Below the pieces are notes generated by a model that saw only the letters and a program-made list of their open reading frames with translations, was not told the origin of the DNA and did not search any database. The position numbers and the translations under genes are program-made. Below, one piece after another: positions 1 to 10,188 of a stretch of DNA of 64,000 nucleotides (its first letter is position 1; each line of letters opens with the position of its first letter). Source of the stretch: Eutypa lata (lineage: Eukaryota; Ascomycota; Sordariomycetes; Xylariales; Diatrypaceae); the NCBI GenBank assembly GCA_022661535.1, contig JAKULF010000007.1:496001-560000 (forward strand), read 5' to 3'.

Positions 1-679
1 CTGTCGTTAGAAGGCATGGTCACCTTGATTAGCCTGGCTTGATGTGAATGTAGAGAGAAAGAGCCGCGACTTTTCGGTTGGATATCTGTCAAAATAAAGC
101 ATGCGTTAGTCTGGGATGGTTCAATTGCAGTGTCTTATAAAACCAAGCAACGCCAAATCAGCTTTACGGTCCTGTAACCGACATGTAGTAACATCTGTTG
201 ACTTCCGGAGGTAAGGCCTATGTCCGTAAGAAGAACAATTTCCGATGTTACACTCCGCCAGCCCCCCTTTATCTAGTATGTAAATAACCCTAGTCTCAGG
301 TCCCCGCAACATTTCTCCTTAAAGGTCTTACACTAGGTAGCACAAGAAAATCAACGAACCAATCATATTCACTATTAATCAAGTACTCTTGCCTATTAAG
401 GTAACTATATCTTGACAGTTATATAATGGTCGGTTAGAAGCACCCCAAGACAAAAATATGCAACTCTCGTCTACTTTGCGGACTTGTTAACTTTTGCAGA
501 CTACTTAGGTATTGTATCTTAGGTGAACCGGGTTATAACAAGCTAATTAACGGTTTCAACAAATCAAACCGACCACGAAAGTCCGCACCACACCGTCGTT
601 GAATAAGCTTGACGATGTTTGTTCTATTAGAGACGAAAACGGTAATTTGAAACGAGCATATTGCCTCGAGCGGTGTGTA
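1..679. other. Non-coding stretch, no gene seen
   Basis: I see no coding signal here. The few short open frames lack codon structure and homology that I recognise. Base composition is moderate and grows more A+T-rich towards the AT block that follows. Confidence 0.5.
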
Positions 680-990
680 TTAAAAGTTTAACGTTTTTTA
701 AAACCTTTATTTATTAAGCCGTATGATTTAAATGGATTATATATACGTAATATTATGCATTATTATTTAATAAATAATTTAATAATATTAATTATAATAA
801 ATATATATTAAAATTAAAAATTATTTAATTATATTAATAAATCTTTATAAAAATAAAGTTTATATAAAGAATATAATTAAACGTTTTAAAAATTATAAAA
901 ATTAAATTTATTTAATATATATATATATATTATTTATTTTTATTTAAAATGATATAAATGTTAAAACTTAAAAATAAATGTCTTTCACAA
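680..990. repeat. AT-rich, RIP-like block
   Basis: About 310 bp of nearly pure A+T. The few remaining C residues sit mainly in CpG or CpT, and CpA/TpG are almost absent, which is the pattern left by repeat-induced point mutation (CpA to TpA). Short palindromic TTAATTAA-type words abound and there is no open frame. It ends about 160 bp before the start codon of the transporter gene at 1150, so it forms that gene's distal promoter. It is probably the remnant of a repeated element. No element ends can be recognised. Confidence 0.6.
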
Positions 991-1149
991 GTGGGTCGAA
1001 GGAGTTACCTCTTGTAGGATTTTCTTTTCACCCCGCTATTTGTAATTTTGCACTCTTTCGGTTTTTTTGAAAGGGGGGGTTTTTTCTTCCTCGAAAATCA
1101 GCCATTCCCGCTTAGTTGAAACTTCATCTGCAGTCTTTACGAAGTCGCT

Positions 1150-2328
1150 ATGCCAGACCAAGCGCAGTATAAAGCCTCCACGAGGAACGCCACTCGATCC
1201 GATAATGCGGGACCTAAAGACAAACGCGTCGTTCAGGAGGTCCGACTGCTCGATCGCTTCACATGGGCCAACTTCACCTGCACTCAATCTACAGGCGGCA
1301 TGGCCATTCTCTTATCCCAAACCCCCCATCAATTTCCCGGGCTGCAAACCGCCGGTGTCGTAATCTTCATCCTCAACCTAGTTCTATTCGTCCTCTTCAC
1401 CACAGCCATGATCTGTCGGTTCGTACAAAAACCTTCCAACTTCCGCAAATCCCTGACGGAACCCCCCGAGGCCTACTTTACTGGCTCTCTATGGCTCTCG
1501 ATGGCAACCATCATCATTTGTATGCAACGTTTCGGTGTTCCGTACGCCGGTCCTTGGATCATCGTCGCCGTCCGGGTTCTCTTCTGGACCTATGCCGCTA
1601 TCACCTTGACGTATAGCATCGGTATCTTCGTCGTCATGTTTATCGTTTGCCCCCTCGAGCCTGGTACCATGAGCCCACCAATGTTTCTGATGATCTATAA
1701 CGCCATGCTTACCGGCACTGTCGCCTCGTCTATTGCAGCAAGTCAACCTCTTTCACAACGAATGGCCATCATCGTTGCCGGCATTGCTTTTCAAGGTCTT
1801 GGGTGGATCTTGTGCCTTTTATTTCTTCCGTTCTTCGTAAACAACATGCTTGTCAATGGTCTCGGCCCGGAAAACCAAAGACCCGGACTCTTTTTATCCG
1901 TGGGTTCGTCAGGATACACCATTGTGGCTCTCATTGGGTGCGCCAAGGCGATCCCCGATGGAGACGGATACTTCGCGAAGCACCCTACTGCTTCAGAAAC
2001 CCTGAACGTTATGGCATTGTGGATAGGCATATTCCTTTGGCTCTTCACATTTTGGCTTTTCGCCATTGCACTAGTCGCTCATTTACCCATTATGATTTCT
2101 AAATGCTGCAATTCTAGACTGCAGCCAAAAATGAGATTCACACTTCCTTGGTGGGCCCTCATCTTCCCGAATGTTGGTTTCACAATTGCTACGATTTATA
2201 TTGGTGAAGAGCTGGAATCCGACGCTATAGCCTGGATCGCAACAGTCATGACTGCATTAGTCTTTGCTGCGTGGCTTATGGATTTATTCCTGCATTTGAA
2301 GTCTATATTTCAAAGGCGCATCATGTGA
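1150..2328 (+). CDS. TDT-family (SLAC1/Mae1-type) anion or dicarboxylate transporter
   Basis: Single-exon frame of 392 residues with about ten hydrophobic segments from residue 50 to the C terminus. The opening FTWANFTCTQSTGGMAILLS is the TDT/SLAC1 signature that starts helix 1 in fungal malate permeases (Mae1) and sulfite pumps (Ssu1). The spaced helices, short loops and short basic C-terminal tail also fit. The family exports or imports C4-dicarboxylates, sulfite or related anions across the plasma membrane; the substrate cannot be told from sequence. The start at 1150 leaves a hydrophilic N terminus of about 40 residues, normal for the family. An in-frame stop follows directly at the end of the last helix. 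A RIP-like AT block lies immediately upstream, so expression may be affected. Family assignment is firm; Mae1 versus Ssu1 is open. Confidence 0.8.
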   Translation: MPDQAQYKASTRNATRSDNAGPKDKRVVQEVRLLDRFTWANFTCTQSTGGMAILLSQTPHQFPGLQTAGVVIFILNLVLFVLFTTAMICRFVQKPSNFRKSLTEPPEAYFTGSLWLSMATIIICMQRFGVPYAGPWIIVAVRVLFWTYAAITLTYSIGIFVVMFIVCPLEPGTMSPPMFLMIYNAMLTGTVASSIAASQPLSQRMAIIVAGIAFQGLGWILCLLFLPFFVNNMLVNGLGPENQRPGLFLSVGSSGYTIVALIGCAKAIPDGDGYFAKHPTASETLNVMALWIGIFLWLFTFWLFAIALVAHLPIMISKCCNSRLQPKMRFTLPWWALIFPNVGFTIATIYIGEELESDAIAWIATVMTALVFAAWLMDLFLHLKSIFQRRIM

Positions 2329-2405
2329 TAAATATTAACAAGTAAATAATACGTTTCGCACTTGAATACCTTCAATGCTCTATGCCGCTTGAAAGAAGTA
2401 ATAAC

Positions 2406-3387
2406 TCAACACATCTTACTCGCAAAGTGATCTAGGCCGCCGACACTTAATAGGCCAATGGTCTCAACGATCTCGAAGCTACCATGGCCAAGAATCAAAT
2501 CTTGTACCCTCTGTAGACGATTCGTAAATGTAAATAAGGCCACGGAGTAGGCGGCCACTTCGGTGTGGGGGAACTCGTGCAACAGGTTTCTGTGAGTCGG
2601 AACCATGGCGGTTTCGTTGAAGACCATGCTTGTCTGCTTGAGGAGGGTGACGTACCAGTCCGCCGTGGCAAGCAGGACGATCCTGCTTCCCCTCAGTTTC
2701 TCGGCAATGGCCTCTGCTCGCTTGAGGATTCCCTCGTTGAACTCGGCTTTCAGGAACTTGGCCGAGTCCTCGAGCTCAGATTAGTATGAGGAGTTTGTGA
2801 TCTTCAGCTTTGTTGAACAAATCGAGGAATATCGAGAAGAAGTGTTGAACGTGTAGAGGGGTTATTCCTGGTCGGCATGCCTCAGCCTATACTGGATCAG
2901 CGAGGTGCCGTGCTCCTTGCACAGAGCGGCAATATTCCCGCCTCCAGACAGGACTGTCAGGTTTCTGTTGCCTGTCATCTCTCGCATGGTCTCGAAGAAC
3001 AGGCACGGCTCGACCGACCAGAAGCTGTAGCAGACGATGATCGTCAGCGTGGAGTCGTTTTTCAAGACCTCTCTATCGATAAACCAGTGACTGTCGTAGT
3101 CATTAATAACCTAGTCGTACATCGAGATGTTCTCCGACAGAAAGAAACCCTTGACGATGTCGGACACTACCGAGGAGCATCCTATCCCATAGAAGACGAT
3201 CCTCTTGAACTGCTTGGACTCGATCTTCAAACGCAGACTGTTGTCCAGTCCGCTTAGGTCGTACTCGTGGCTCCAGAGTATGCTTTCGAAGGGAGGATCG
3301 CCAAGCATTTGGTCGAGACGCTGCAGGCGTGGCTGCATTGCTGCTTGTTGTTTCTTCGATACGGCCATTGCGACTTGTTGTTTCTGC
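2406..3387 (-). pseudogene. Broken SIS-domain phosphoglucose/phosphomannose isomerase (prokaryote-type PGI/PMI)
   Basis: Reading the minus strand gives consecutive blocks that match bifunctional PGI/PMI enzymes of bacteria and archaea. They are a SIS-domain start with YGIGCSSVVSDIV, then NDYDSHWFID, then TIIVCYSFWSVEPC (the usual VSYSGNTEET region), then NLTVLSGGGNIAALCKEHG, and a C-terminal lobe with LLHEFPHTEVAAYS, the position of the catalytic NEFPELNHNE motif. The frame is broken. A TAG at 3111-3113 falls between MYD and VINDYD, and between about 2860 and 2780 the frame is lost and contains a TAA. The TAG could be CAG changed to TAG and the TAA CAA changed to TAA, both CpA to TpA changes of RIP type. 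A probable intron (GTATGT near 3445 to TTGCAG at 3388) precedes this part. The relic lies 78 bp beyond the transporter, tail to tail. An intact gene with odd introns is less likely because the stops have no splice sites beside them. Confidence 0.7.
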
Positions 3388-3479
3388 AACACGGTTTTGA
3401 ATGAGAAAAGCTCAAGGCAAGGAACAGCTTATCAGTTGTACATACCAGGTTCTAGTAGCTTAGTTTGGGTCTGTAGTTA

Positions 3480-3891
3480 AAAAGATTACACCTTCTGCAG
3501 CGGATATAGCAGTATATCGATGTGGGAAAGAGTTGAGGAACTAGTATTTTCAAAAAGGAGTCTATCTGGGGTTCTCATACAATTTATACAAGTATATTCG
3601 ATCCACGGCCTTCTCCTCGATGTGCCGCAGTCTTCGCTCTTCAAACAATGGCCGCAGAGTTCACATACCTGTCTTACTAGTGTTTTCGGGCAGATGGAAG
3701 GCTTCTCTTAGGCTCATCAAAGCCAAGCTCATGATATAGCTGTCGTCACCCAACTGCCCTTCGCGATACATAATTTTCAGAACATGAGCCCTTTCGGGAT
3801 TCCAGACTTGGTCATCGCCCGTATCCTCGACCGGTCGGCCTCTATTATTTCGATTGATCTCGCCATTACAATCACGGACCAGGAATCTCAC
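3480..3891 (-). pseudogene. Coding-like relic with in-frame stops, possibly the 5' part of the isomerase relic
   Basis: On the minus strand an open frame of 76 codons from 3891 (DDSYIMSLALMSLREAF and similar protein-like text) hits a TGA at about 3661 and then continues in the same frame with a further charged stretch (LRPLFEERRLRHIEEKAVD) before a TAG. The text looks like real protein on both sides of the stop, so this is probably a decayed gene. A GTATGT overlaps the TGA and might instead be a splice donor. It could be upstream exons of the isomerase relic or a separate gene. I do not recognise the protein. Confidence 0.35.
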
Positions 3892-4995
3892 CGACTGAAG
3901 AGCTACGGCGAGTATTCAAAGGAGAGAAAGAACGAATAAGACCGGCAGACCACACCCTGCACCGCAGGCAAGACACACATCGTAGCCCACTCCGACGAGA
4001 CATCAGAGCTCCCACCTAGAAGCGACCTGACAAAAGCGAGACACAGCACGGAACACGGCAAGGAACACGGCTCTACCGGATGGCAAACCACTCTGGCTTG
4101 CTTATCCTGTAAAGTAAAAACTGACCCCCTCTCCTTAGAGGTGCATGGTAATACCTTCTACCGCGTCCCGGGCCTAGTCTCCTGCTGGGTCCAGGGGCCC
4201 GCTCCTGGTCCTCGGCGCGGCGGGACACGCCGACAAGAGGTAAAATACCAGATGGTGTATTGTATAACGTATCATTAACGTCACGATTATCCCATATTGT
4301 GTACTTGGCAAGGCGTTATCGCGGCTGTACGAAAGTACGCCCCCCTCCCCCCCCCCCGGCCTAGAGCTCGCCAGTCAGCGTTTCAAAAGGCATGTGCGAC
4401 GAAGGGGGCTGGCTAGAGCGGTCGGCGCCGGAGAAGGATTTCCTTTATACGCGAACCCGGACGTCCCATACGTATAGGCTGCGTTATGGTAACGAGTAGG
4501 TGACGACTTTAGTAGCGGCGCCCACTAAAGCAGAGTAGAGCTAGAAGAGAGAACAGACATGCCTTTACATCTGCGTCGTAATTCGCCTAGATAGTGAACC
4601 TTGGACGATAAATAAATCATCATTACGTATCCCTTAGTAATATCGTGAAGAGTCTCGTGGTATTTACCGTCGTTAAGCCCGTACGTATCACGCATCTTCT
4701 CGTTGTTTTACATGACTTTACCCGCATATTCAAGAGCCTTAGTGCTCGCTCGCTCGAGTGCGTAATAATTAGCTTTTCCTTTCGATTAATACTCCTTATA
4801 CGAGGCCACGCATATCTATCTGCTTGGATGGCAAACTGGTCACGATGTTATAAATTCGATATCCGAAACCGGTGAATTGACATGTCACACCGAAGACGAG
4901 GTACTTAAGTACTTAGACAATCCCTTTTGGGTATAAGCATGACATTTTATTTTCTAAAGGCTTATCACATGACACTACATAGTTTAACCAACCAC
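3892..4995. other. Non-coding stretch with a weak open frame and a poly-C tract
   Basis: On the plus strand one frame stays open for roughly 110 codons between about 3940 and 4268, without a start codon that makes sense and without recognisable homology. A near-pure cytosine tract lies at 4340-4357 (one T inside). From 4380 to 4995 I see nothing apart from the 3' flank of the carboxypeptidase gene. Confidence 0.4.
4340..4357. repeat. Poly-C tract
   Basis: Seventeen cytosines interrupted by a single T at 4346. A homopolymer of this kind is prone to length error in sequencing and may also form unusual DNA structure. No coding sequence depends on it. Confidence 0.8.
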
Positions 4996-7039
4996 CTACA
5001 GCCTCACGTTGATTATTCCAGCCAACACAACCACTCCACAAATAATCCAAATGCTCATGGAGCCACCCGCTGGCGCAACACCACTGGTACCAGTACCTCC
5101 GGTCGTGGTCCTACCGCTCTGAGATGCCTCCGCGTCGGCGACCGGCACGTCATAGGTGGGGGCACCGGTGCCGTTGCCGAGCGTGGAAGCGTCGGGCTGG
5201 GGGTAATCCGTCTCGATAGTGAAGGCCTGGGTGCTGTTGAGAGACGGGACGCGGCCGAGCAGGACCTCGAGCTGGCGGAAGGCGGCCGAAGGCGCGTACT
5301 GCGGGACCATGTGCCCGGCCATGTTGATAGAAACGTAGGTGAGTCCGCGCTCCTCGTGGGCCGTGCCCATGACGCCAGCTCCAGCCATGCTGCCAAGCGC
5401 CGTCTCGTCCGACTCCGAGTAGATCTCGTCGGCGGTGCTGAGCGTGTGGAAGGGCACGTAGAAGGGCTCCACGGGTCGTGATTGGAAACCGAGCTCGCCA
5501 CCCCAGGTCATGTTTTGGATGCTGAGAAGGGTTCCGTTTGGCAGTAGGATCATGTCGAGTGTGCCGTGTCCGATGATCACGTTACCGGTGCTCTCGATGA
5601 CGTGCGGGAGGACGCGCCACGTCGACGGGTCAGATGTGTCCTTGCCATCTACGAATACGTCGTTCGCTGCGCACTCTTCCCAGTCGAACGTTTCGTCCGC
5701 ATGGATCGCGCGCTTGACGTCTGTACGGTTGAAGTAGAGTTCCGCTCCCTCGGGTAGGTAACCAAGGGATCCGGGAAACCCGAGGACGTCCCATAGCAGG
5801 GGACATGTCGTGGCGACCTGGTACACGTCGAAGCAAGGGTTCACCGACATCATCTCGTTGAGGACAGTCTCCCATAAGCCCACACACTCTTCGCTGACGG
5901 TTGAGGTGTAGTCAGAGGGCTGCGGACCAGGGGGCGGGTAAGTCAGGTACTTGGCGTTGTAGTCGGCGAAGCCACACGACTCGTGTTGCTCATGAATATA
6001 GTCAGAGAACGAGTCGTTGAACGTCATCAAATTGTGGTGGTAATCCACGAACGGGACGGTTGTCGTTGACTCCTGAACGATATCATTGCCGAGAACCGGG
6101 TCGTAAATCATCAGCCCAGACATGTTGTAGTACGTCGTGTCGTTCTTGTCCAACATGGCGCTGGCGATGTAAGGGCAGTATAACCCCGCGTAGGACTCGC
6201 CTGCGATATAGACCGTGTACCCCTGCATGGAGAAAGTGTCGATGAAGTTCTTCCAGAAGCCAAGCATTTGTTCGGCGACATCTTCTTCGCTGGTCGCTGT
6301 CACGGTTCCTCTGGAAAAGCCAGTCCCGACGGGTTGCTCGACCCACACAACGTTTGTGAGCCGGTTCCAAGCCCAAGGGTTTGGCACAGGTTTCAAAGTT
6401 CCGTATTGCCAGATGAAGGGCCCATTCTCTTGGAGCAAGCCTTCGAATGAAGAACAGCCAGGCTTTACAGATGTTAGTTACTGCAAATATGGAATAGTTT
6501 GCTAATAACGCAATAGACACAATGCCAATTTACTGAGGGGCGCCGATTCCACCGTGTACCGTGCGCTCCAGGGTAGCTTGCATGAGGGAATAAAAGACAG
6601 GGGTTGTGTAAAACTCACTCCACCATTGAGCCACAGCAGGACTTCCTTCTCTTTAGTGTCGCTGCTAGAGGGGAAAAACCAAAAGAAAAGCTCATTCTCG
6701 TCGTTGGGGTCATCGCTGATAGGGAGGTAACCCGAGTAAGACTCTCCGACATCGAAGTCCACATCGGGGATGCCGGTGCCATTTACGGCGAATTCTTTAG
6801 GTATAGCCAGTTAATTCCCACAATATCTTTGGTAAGCAATGGCTAAGCTACTCACTGGTCGTGTTGTCATTGGCGAACTTGGGCTCGGGGACCTCTCGAG
6901 TTGCCAGGAAGTCCCTCTGGAACTTGGATGGAGCGAGCTCCTTGGACTTCTTCCCGACGTGCTGCCAGCTACGACGAGCATCCGCCAGCCCAGCCACTGA
7001 AAGCAGCCCACAGAGGATCGTGGACGCCGCTGCCCGCAT
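4996..7039 (-). CDS. Secreted, GPI-anchored serine carboxypeptidase (S10, carboxypeptidase S1-like)
   Basis: Three exons (7039-6856, 6794-6619, 6462-4996) join in frame to 608 residues. Residues 1-21 form a signal peptide ([21 protein letters not shown]). The joins recreate family landmarks: [33 protein letters not shown] (oxyanion-hole region), [12 protein letters not shown], and the nucleophile motif GESYAG with Ser near residue 210. The Asp motif HGTLDM and the His motif [11 protein letters not shown] complete the triad. A Ser/Thr/Gly-rich stretch and a hydrophobic C-terminal tail after GGSMS indicate a GPI anchor, as in dermatophyte SCPA-type enzymes. The enzyme removes C-terminal residues from peptides at the cell surface. 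The start at 7039 was chosen because it begins the signal peptide; an ATG 11 codons earlier is less likely. HGATAR sites upstream (AGATAA 7193, TGATAAG 7423) would fit nitrogen control. Confidence 0.9.
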
Positions 7040-8237
7040 TTTCGGAATTGGCCTTCTGGTCCGGTCTAACAAAGACAGGAGGTAGTAGACCGATTAAATC
7101 GAGCGTGGATCAGTCGGAATAAGCTTTTTGCTCAAGTGCACAAGCAACGCCAAGTTTCTGGGCGAAGTGGAAGAAAGAGCGCCTGGCAGCCTAGATAATA
7201 ACAATTGCGGGTTGTCCCTTACATATATTCTGCGACAGGGCCTGTAGGTAACTAACTAGTGAACATCAGATTATCCGCGATGTAATGTCGCGCCTGTGTC
7301 GCGCCGTGTCGCCCCATCGATAGGCAATCTGTTTATCCTTGCACAGCTACCTAATTGAGCTAATCAACACATGATACGAGAAAGAAGCTCCAAATTAACG
7401 ATCAACATGGTGAATGTCCCGTTGATAAGAAGTCAATTGGGCCGACCGAGATGTCGAACCCCTGCCAAGCGTATCGTCACCTCCCCGCCAGCCCGCTCAC
7501 CTTCCAAAGCGGGTAAGCTTCTTGATAGGAGTGCGGGGAAAGCTTAAGGTACCGAATCCACGGGTGTTGATTAGGCACCTTCATGTAACCAAGACAACGG
7601 ATTGGAAGATCGTGACGATGCATTGTATGGTAAGATCGGCCCGTACCCGTGATGCGAAACATAGTTGGTGATAGGTGGGCTAATAACGGCTCGGGGTGGA
7701 CAAGTTGCAATGTCACGCCTATGACACTAGATGATGTCATTGGAGCTTGAAGGCCAAGAGGGTGGAGGGCCGGCACAATAAGTGAGCTTGTCGACCATCC
7801 AGCCATCCAATGTCTATTTAGCGGAGCTAGTTATCCCGGCACGCCCGGCATCACAGCGTGTTTGAGATACAGTATGATCTCCAGGAAATGCTAAGTCAAG
7901 CAGTATGCAGCAGGCAACGCAAGGCGGCTTTTATCATATAGCGCGCTCATGACTAGACGAGGAGCGCACCTGTGTCATTATATTGATTTCTATGTAGGGA
8001 TCATCTACAAGAAGACAATGCAAGGACAATGAAATGACAATAAATTCTCACGAATCACCCGAACAAGTTTATAGAGGCCATTCTTCCTAGAATCCCAGGC
8101 CAAGGCCACTCCAAATTTCCCACACTCCGATATGAAAACATAAGAACATTCAATCTGGATTGCAACCTTCAGCTGCACAACATACTTTTCACACCCCATG
8201 AATTGAAATCTACTTGACAATAATGAAACCGAAATAT
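7040..8237. other. Intergenic region, promoter side of the carboxypeptidase gene
   Basis: No convincing gene. Open frames near 7480-7800 and 8005-8220 on the minus strand lack conserved features; the latter overlaps the probable 3' UTR of the CorA-like gene. GATA-type motifs occur at 7193-7198 and 7423-7429. Confidence 0.5.
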
Positions 8238-9584
8238 CTATTCGAGAACGGGGGGCGGGGAAATCTTATGCCAGAAGTGCCACATAGCAAAAGTAACGGC
8301 AGTGGTCGGGATCGCGCATGCCCAGTAGATCCAGAACTTGCTTGATATGTTCCAAGAGTCGGAACCGGGTTCGAAGTCGAAAAATGACATGCTGAAGACC
8401 GCGGAGAGGAACGTGGCCGGGAGAAACGTCATAGTCACGAAAGCAACCGTCTTCATCGCCGCGCCGTCTATTTGAGCAGCATGCCCGATCCGGACGGACA
8501 TACCCGCATCGTATTGGGCAACGGTGTTGAAAGCGAGCTGAATCTCGTTCTGAAGCCTCTCTTGATTTGATACCGACCGGTGACGAAGGTTGCTCATCAT
8601 GTCTTTGTTGAAGAGCAGTTGACGGTGGATACCGTCTGAAGCATCGCGATCAATCGCCTGGCCTGAGAACTGCTGGCTTGTGAAGTCTTCATGCTGTGCG
8701 AGTATACCTTTCATGGTTTCGGTGGCGACGTTGAGGGATTCAGATACGTGGATGGCGTGCCGAGCGATATCGTGAAGATGTCTATAGTCGGGCTGAGGCT
8801 TACCCAGCGGTTTTCGTTCCGTCTCTATCTTCCTGACTATGTTGCGAATAGACCAGACGGCGGAATCCTGCAGATCGACCATGTCGGCAGCTAGGCGGGC
8901 GTATACCCAGAATGGATCACCAAAGCATTTAGGATCTGGACTCTGAAGTGATTTCTCTATGCGCTCGGCCATATATGGCTTGCAATCAAATGCGAGGACT
9001 ATAGTTTGTTTCTTATGAGCTGACCATTGTATGAAAACGTTCACTTTGTCCCACTGATATCGCATCGTAGCATATAATTGCTTAGTTTCGAAGTAGGCCC
9101 ATGTGTCTATGAATATCGAGGTTAGTATGGAAGGTCAGTACGGGAACAGTGTACGCGGGAAGTTAACGTACTGAATGTGGTAACAACCCCCTTTTCTCTT
9201 GTTAAGTCACTTCCTAGGTATCCGTTCGAGTTTCGGCAGTGATCCGACCACCACAGTGAAGGGATGCAGAACGCTTCAGTAAGCGCGGACCGGCAGGCGG
9301 AGCACCCACGTATCTTATTGGCGCTTACAAGACTTGATATCTGTCAGTCTTTAAGTTCATCACTGCAAAGTTTCTACTAACACAACGCATATTTCCGATT
9401 CTGTGAATGTCTTCTGTGAGCTCCCATATTCGTGAAGTTCGCTGGAGTGAGCTAGGTGCTGAGTCCAGTTACTACTGCCTATTTACTGGTAAGCATGGTT
9501 GGTTGTCTCTGATGAGGGTAACGTACCCGGGCTCCACAGTAGGACGGAAAGGGGAGGGCAGTCTTGACAACTAGATTTTGACAT
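8238..9584 (-). CDS. CorA-like two-helix membrane protein of the fungal type
   Basis: Five exons assembled by eye: 9584-9527, 9478-9387 (donor 3 bp later possible), 9340-9172, 9106-8238. The second intron is the least certain. The product is about 395 residues. N-terminal text CRSALTEAFCIPSLWW and CRNSNGYLGSD is typical of the fungal CorA-like family. A long helical region follows (QERLQNEIQLAFNTVAQYDA), then two C-terminal membrane helices (FVTMTFLPATFLSAVF and FWIYWACAIPTTAVTFAMW). True CorA Mg2+ channels carry a GMN motif after the first helix; here the place reads FSMSFFDF, so Mg2+ transport is doubtful. These proteins are common in fungal accessory regions and have no proven role. It is transcribed divergently from the NLR-like gene at 10189, sharing a 600 bp promoter region. 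Confidence 0.8.
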
Positions 9585-10188
9585 TATTTAGCTATAGAAT
9601 ACAAAACTTAGAGCAATATGAGATACACTAGAATATATGAATAGTTTTAGTTTCAACTACATAGGTAGGAAACATGACAAGGCTTCATTGACGGTATAGT
9701 CAGTAGTGTGACCCCGCGTGATCATGTGAACTGAAGTATGTCTGCCTGCCTTACCTATATGCGCCACAATTGTACCCGATGAAAGCCTAACTGTCCATCA
9801 AAAAGGGCAGAATTGATGATCTTTGCTCCCACCACCCTTTGGGGGTTATTATAGTTGGTACGCGGACCATATGCACCTATTACTGCGCCCATCGCGCTCA
9901 TTGGTGGCTGTAGCTGCGGTCATTGCGCATTTGGGCATTTCGGGGTGGTGCTGCGCGTACGCATCTGTACAGTACACAGCCCCTTTCGGTCTGCCTTATG
10001 TGTCAAATCTTTTTTAAAGAACTTTCGCTTTTCGCCCGTGTCCAGCAATCCTATTTTTCATGATTTTCTACCAAAGCCCGAAGCTACAGCAACAAGACTT
10101 GCCACTCATGTGTCTTGATCCAGCCATATTGCACTGTGCTTGAAACCCAATTATCCGTACATGCCACATCCTGTATCGCGATCTTCCA
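9585..10188. promoter_or_regulatory. Shared divergent promoter region of the CorA-like and NLR-like genes
   Basis: Gap of about 600 bp between two start codons on opposite strands. I see no strong TATA box or known factor site, and no gene. The short open frames at 9823-10118 have no support. The region is inferred to be regulatory from position alone. Confidence 0.4.

Noticed and set aside
4927..5481. Long plus-strand frame of 184 codons opposite the carboxypeptidase gene
   Set aside because: It is the mirror of a GC-rich coding exon; it has Arg/Gly-rich text, no domain, and the minus frame has the full S10 signature.
7430..7500. Possible tRNA (minus-strand GGGGTTCGACATCTCG resembles a B box)
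   Set aside because: No A box at the right distance and no foldable acceptor stem.
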